Source: Bradyrhizobium sp. in8p8 (GTDB taxonomy: Bacteria; Pseudomonadota; Alphaproteobacteria; Rhizobiales; Xanthobacteraceae). From it: 64,000 bases of DNA. The position numbers and the translations under genes were made by a program. The DNA lies in the NCBI RefSeq assembly GCF_000426845.1, contig NZ_AUGD01000001.1:1051680-1115679 (forward strand). The letters run 5' to 3'. The notes beneath the pieces are model-generated. The model had not been told where the DNA came from. It saw only the letters and a program-made list of their open reading frames with translations, and made no database searches. Every line of letters starts with the position of its first letter. Positions within the stretch are counted from its first letter, which is position 1. Of this stretch, positions 63,641-64,000 are shown piece after piece.

Positions 63641-63949
63641 ATGGCTCACGGACGAAACAAGTATCAATCACGAGAGAACCGTGCTCGTGTCCGTGAGATA
63701 TTGCTTCGCGACTGGGACCCTATCGGGGTCTACGGCATACCACAGGCCACCGACGAGTATGACACCTACGCAAATAGGGCCTACGTCATGCTGATGGACG
63801 AAGGTGCGACCGCGAGCGAAATCTCCGGCTATCTCTATATTGTCGCCACCGAGCATATGGGATTAACCGACCACGGGCGCCTAGCTGAGAAGAGCGATCA
63901 GGTTGCCCAACTACTAGTCCAGCTTCGGCCTGAGTTCGGTACCCACTGA
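63641..63949 (+). CDS. IS66 passenger gene, unknown 102-aa protein
   Basis: A 102-residue soluble protein starting MAHGRNKYQSRENRARVREI, located 9 bp after tnpC and inside the right inverted repeat. It has a helical N-terminus and DEYDTYANRAYVMLMDEGAT in the middle. I recall similar small proteins near mobile DNA in Rhizobiales but no function. As it lies within the IS ends it travels with the element. Confidence 0.65.
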   Translation: MAHGRNKYQSRENRARVREILLRDWDPIGVYGIPQATDEYDTYANRAYVMLMDEGATASEISGYLYIVATEHMGLTDHGRLAEKSDQVAQLLVQLRPEFGTH

Positions 63950-63977
63950 AACGCCATCGCCCGAAACTTTGCTGACC

Positions 63978-63999
63978 GCGGCCCTCACCGGAGGGTTAC
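63978..63999 (-). repeat. IS66 right inverted repeat
   Basis: Ends CTCACCGGAGGGTTAC; its complement begins GTAACCCTCCGGTGAGGG, agreeing with the left end at 18 of 22 positions. The terminal C is at 63999 and base 64000 is flanking. Confidence 0.78.
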
Positions 64000-64000
64000 G

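Larger units (their letters stand above)
61088..63999 (+). mobile_element. IS66-family insertion sequence
   Basis: A 2912-bp element with tnpA, tnpB, tnpC and a short passenger gene. The ends are 22-bp inverted repeats agreeing at 18 positions (61088-61109 versus the complement of 63978-63999), both beginning GTA. IS66 elements make 8-bp target duplications. The left flank is GCTTGCCA (61080-61087) and the only right-flank base in the window (64000) is G, consistent so far. Confidence 0.88.
23346..64000. mobile_element. Integrative (conjugative or mobilizable) element, left end and body
   Basis: The element begins at or near tRNA-Arg(CCG). It carries a large serine recombinase, MobF relaxase, coupling protein, ParA-like and ParB proteins, and DUF932, Toprim, DUF2493 and DUF736 genes typical of rhizobial ICE backbones. 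Cargo includes a defence-like block at 29060-40164 and an IS66 insertion. No VirB/Trb mating-pair genes and no right attachment site are in the window. The exact left boundary (after 23345, or inside the intact tRNA) is uncertain. Confidence 0.75.

Overview
The window reads as a GC-rich alphaproteobacterial chromosome, most likely Bradyrhizobium or a close relative. This rests on gene style (HWE kinase, several c-di-GMP enzymes, a LivKGFHM-type operon with a CoA-transferase) and on short palindromic intergenic repeats of the kind scattered through Bradyrhizobium genomes. No species can be named from the sequence alone.

Positions 1-23240 are ordinary core chromosome. They hold the tail of an MBL-fold hydrolase, a PHB-depolymerase-type esterase, an MFS transporter, an LLM flavin oxidoreductase, a cytochrome P450, an SDR, a membrane HWE histidine kinase and a PAS-GGDEF-EAL protein. 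Next comes a sigma-54 activator followed by a strong sigma-54 promoter and a dyad that could be its enhancer. These sit ahead of a fused CoA-transferase and a complete branched-chain-type ABC importer. Two overlapping c-di-GMP genes close the region.

At 23301 there is a 5' half of tRNA-Arg(CCG), broken in the anticodon arm. An intact tRNA-Arg(CCG) follows at 23592, and a large serine recombinase is encoded antisense into it. From here to the right edge the DNA looks like an integrative element. It carries a MobF relaxase-helicase, a type IV coupling protein, a ParA-like ATPase, a zincin-like metallopeptidase and many small unknown genes. It also has a plasmid-style maintenance block: primase/helicase-like ATPase, DUF932, a long ParB, a Toprim protein, a DUF2493 protein and a DUF736 protein. 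No mating-pair (VirB/Trb) genes are in view, so those genes either lie outside the window or are absent and the element is mobilizable only.

Between the relaxase and the coupling protein lies an 11-kb cargo block (29060-40164) that looks like a defence island. It is flanked by two divergent copies of the coupling-protein 3' end; the left copy is a wreck that has lost Walker B. The cargo has two divergent operons sharing one 270-bp regulatory region. Leftward are a HipB-like HTH, a HipA-like kinase, an unrecognised 374-aa protein and an SMC-like AAA ATPase with a CxxC hook and a possible HEPN-type C-terminus. Rightward are a fusion of a degenerate kinase domain with an Upf1-like SF1 helicase, then a winged-helix phospholipase-D-family protein that overlaps it by 4 nt. 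I do not recognise this arrangement as a named system, and it is the best candidate here for something new.

The right edge is an IS66-family insertion (61088-63999) with recognisable inverted ends. It has cut the 5' end off a gene of unknown function.
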